Source: Thiobacillus sp.
GTDB lineage: Bacteria > Pseudomonadota > Gammaproteobacteria > Burkholderiales > Thiobacillaceae
Length of the DNA stretch: 47,227 bases
Assembly: GCA_011391285.1 (NCBI GenBank)
Contig: JAABQU010000044.1
Span: 1-47,227 of the forward strand
Direction of reading: 5' to 3'
A program made the translations under genes and the position numbers. How positions within the stretch are numbered: the first letter of the stretch is position 1; each line of letters begins with the position of its first letter. The notes under the pieces were generated by a model, which was given only the letters and a program-made list of their open reading frames with translations, was not told the origin of the DNA and ran no database searches. Shown in pieces: positions 45,815 through 47,227 of this stretch.

Positions 45815-47227
45815 CTAGCCGCGCACCTTGCGGTACGCCTCGAGCAGGCGCTGATGGATCGCGCTGCCTTCGAAGTCGCTGCCCAGTTTCGTCAGCCCGA
45901 AGAAGCGCTCGTCCTGGTTGAACAGCGCGAACGCCTGCTCCAGCGTTTCGCGGCCGTACATCAGGGCCAGGGCGGGCTCGAAGGGGCTGGGGTCGTCGAG
46001 CTGGACGAGGTCGGCGATGCAGCGGTAAACCTTCAGGCGCGCGTCGCTGCGCTGGCCGTACTGGGCGATCCAGGTGCAGCCCTCGAGGATGGCGTCGTCG
46101 TCGCCGAGCGCGAGCGCGAGCAGCAGCTTGATCTCGCCGACGCGGATGTCGGTCCACGGCGAATCGGCATCCGGCGCGAGGCCAATCAGCACCGTCACCA
46201 GGCGGTCGTCGGCCAGTTCGAGTTCGACGATCAGATCGAGCAGTTCGGCGCATTCGTCGTCGCTGAGTTCGGGCAGGCGTGAGAGCGCCGGGCGGATCAG
46301 GTTGCCGACGCTGTTGTTCTCGAATTCGAGTTCCTCGAACGGGTAGATCTCGGACACGCCGGGTACCAGGATGCGGCAGGCGTACACGCCGAGGTGGGTG
46401 AAGTCGGCGATGTAAAGCTCGTGGCCTTCGGCGTGCAACGCATCGACCGACCAGTGGTAATCCTCGTCGGTGGTGGTGCCGAAGTTCCAGTCGACGAAGT
46501 CGTAGTCGGGCGTGTCGCGCAGGAACTGCCAGGAAATCACCCCGCTGGAATCGACGAAGTGGATTTCCAGGTTCTGCGGGTCGGCGATCTCGGCCTGGTC
46601 GAAGCCAGGCGGGGGAAAACCGGCCAGCGAATCGAGCGCGCGGCCTTGCAATAATTCAGTGAGCGCGCGCTCCAGCGCGACTTCGAAGCGCGGATGCGCG
46701 CCGAAGCTGGCGAAGCAGCCCTGGTCCTGCGGATGCAGCAGCGTCACGTTCATCACCGGATAGCGGCCGCCGAGCGAGGCGTCCTTCACCAGGATGCCGA
46801 AGCCGGCCTCGCGCAGGCCGCGGATGCCGGCGGCGATGTGCGGATAGCGCGCGATCACATCCTCGGGCACGTCGGGCAGGCACAGGCCCTCCTCGATGAT
46901 GCGGAACTTGATGTGGCGCTCGAAGATTTCGGCCAGCGCCTGGGCGCGTGCCTCCTTCAGCGTGTTGCCGGCCGACATGCCGTTGCTGACGTAGAGGTTG
47001 CCGATGAGGTTGACCGGGAAATACACGGTCTTGCCGTCGGAGAGGCGCTGGTAGGGAATGGCGCAGATGCCGCGTTCGGCGTTGCCGGAGTTCAGGTCGA
47101 TCAACTGGTCGGCGCGCACGTCTTCGTTCGGGTTGTACAGGGCGTGCAGCTCGGGGGTGAGCAGACCATCCGGCCAGGCGTCCACATCGGTCAGTCCGAA
47201 CCAGCGTTCGTCGGGGTGATGGACGTA
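45815..47227 (-). CDS. YcaO-domain protein (5' end beyond window)
   Basis: The open frame continues off the window end, so at least 470 residues of a longer protein are visible. The YcaO signature part reads AGNTLKEARAQALAEIFERHIKFRI, with Glu residues that would bind ATP and magnesium, followed by VMNVTLLHP, CFASFGAHPRFEVALERALTELLQGRALD. A C-terminal helical TPR-like region (about the last 150 residues) resembles the E. coli YcaO tail, linked to RimO-dependent methylthiolation of ribosomal protein S12. YcaO enzymes also make azoles or thioamides; no precursor peptide is seen, so a housekeeping role is more likely. It is transcribed into the RIO kinase. Confidence 0.88.
   Translation of the reverse strand, partial: YVHHPDERWFGLTDVDAWPDGLLTPELHALYNPNEDVRADQLIDLNSGNAERGICAIPYQRLSDGKTVYFPVNLIGNLYVSNGMSAGNTLKEARAQALAEIFERHIKFRIIEEGLCLPDVPEDVIARYPHIAAGIRGLREAGFGILVKDASLGGRYPVMNVTLLHPQDQGCFASFGAHPRFEVALERALTELLQGRALDSLAGFPPPGFDQAEIADPQNLEIHFVDSSGVISWQFLRDTPDYDFVDWNFGTTTDEDYHWSVDALHAEGHELYIADFTHLGVYACRILVPGVSEIYPFEELEFENNSVGNLIRPALSRLPELSDDECAELLDLIVELELADDRLVTVLIGLAPDADSPWTDIRVGEIKLLLALALGDDDAILEGCTWIAQYGQRSDARLKVYRCIADLVQLDDPSPFEPALALMYGRETLEQAFALFNQDERFFGLTKLGSDFEGSAIHQRLLEAYRKVRG

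Noticed and set aside
45815..47227. Azole- or thioamide-forming natural product cluster around the YcaO gene
   Set aside because: No precursor peptide, dehydrogenase or exporter is visible and the C-terminal region resembles housekeeping E. coli YcaO. The upstream side is outside the window.

Overview
The window looks like chromosomal DNA of a sulfur-oxidising betaproteobacterium, most likely Thiobacillus or a close relative in the Nitrosomonadales. Two things point there. The first is a high-GC backbone with betaproteobacterial gene orders: rlmN-pilW-rodZ-ispG-hisS-yfgM-bamB-der, hflX-hflK-hflC-DUF2065-hisZ-purA, and divergent holC-pepA / lptF-lptG. The second is a block for oxidising reduced sulfur. 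The genus is an inference from gene content; no database search was possible.

Region 1 (1-1635) holds the 3' end of moaC, an unrecognised exported protein and a TlpA-type thioredoxin. Region 2 (about 1640-9330) is the sulfur block. It contains soeABC (membrane-bound cytoplasmic sulfite:quinone oxidoreductase), a single-domain rhodanese, TusA, a DsrE-family protein and a FadL-type outer-membrane channel. Sulfane sulfur would pass rhodanese to TusA to DsrE-like protein, and the sulfite end product would be oxidised by SoeABC. The MoaC fragment makes the pterin precursor for molybdenum enzymes such as SoeA. Regulation looks segmented: rhodanese has its own promoter overlapped by a perfect inverted repeat, and strong intrinsic terminators follow tusA, dsrE-like and fadL-like.

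Region 3 (9423-14737, minus strand) carries valS, a DUF2486-like gene, holC and pepA. Region 4 (14900-19429) has lptFG, a DUF455 ferritin-like gene, and a minus-strand pair of an unknown gene with a ribosomal-oxygenase-type cupin. Region 5 (19503-31851) is a long plus-strand housekeeping run: peroxiredoxin, slyD, accA, tilS, ndk, rlmN, pilW, rodZ, ispG, hisS, yfgM, bamB, der.

Region 6 (31852-35913) is the least ordinary part. In many proteobacteria der or miaA is followed by hfq and hflX. Here that junction holds an array of short hairpins with different stems joined by a repeated RCCRYG core, two small unknown proteins, a GalT-family protein, a GAF-GGDEF-EAL protein and a 188-bp stretch of unexplained sequence. 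No hfq is visible.

Region 7 (35914-47227) resumes conserved order with hflX-hflK-hflC-DUF2065-hisZ-purA, a tRNA-Leu(CAG) on the minus strand, rnr, rlmB, and a minus-strand pair of a RIO-type kinase and a YcaO-domain protein that runs off the window end. There is no gene-free stretch longer than 300 bases. No insertion sequence, prophage or CRISPR array was recognised.
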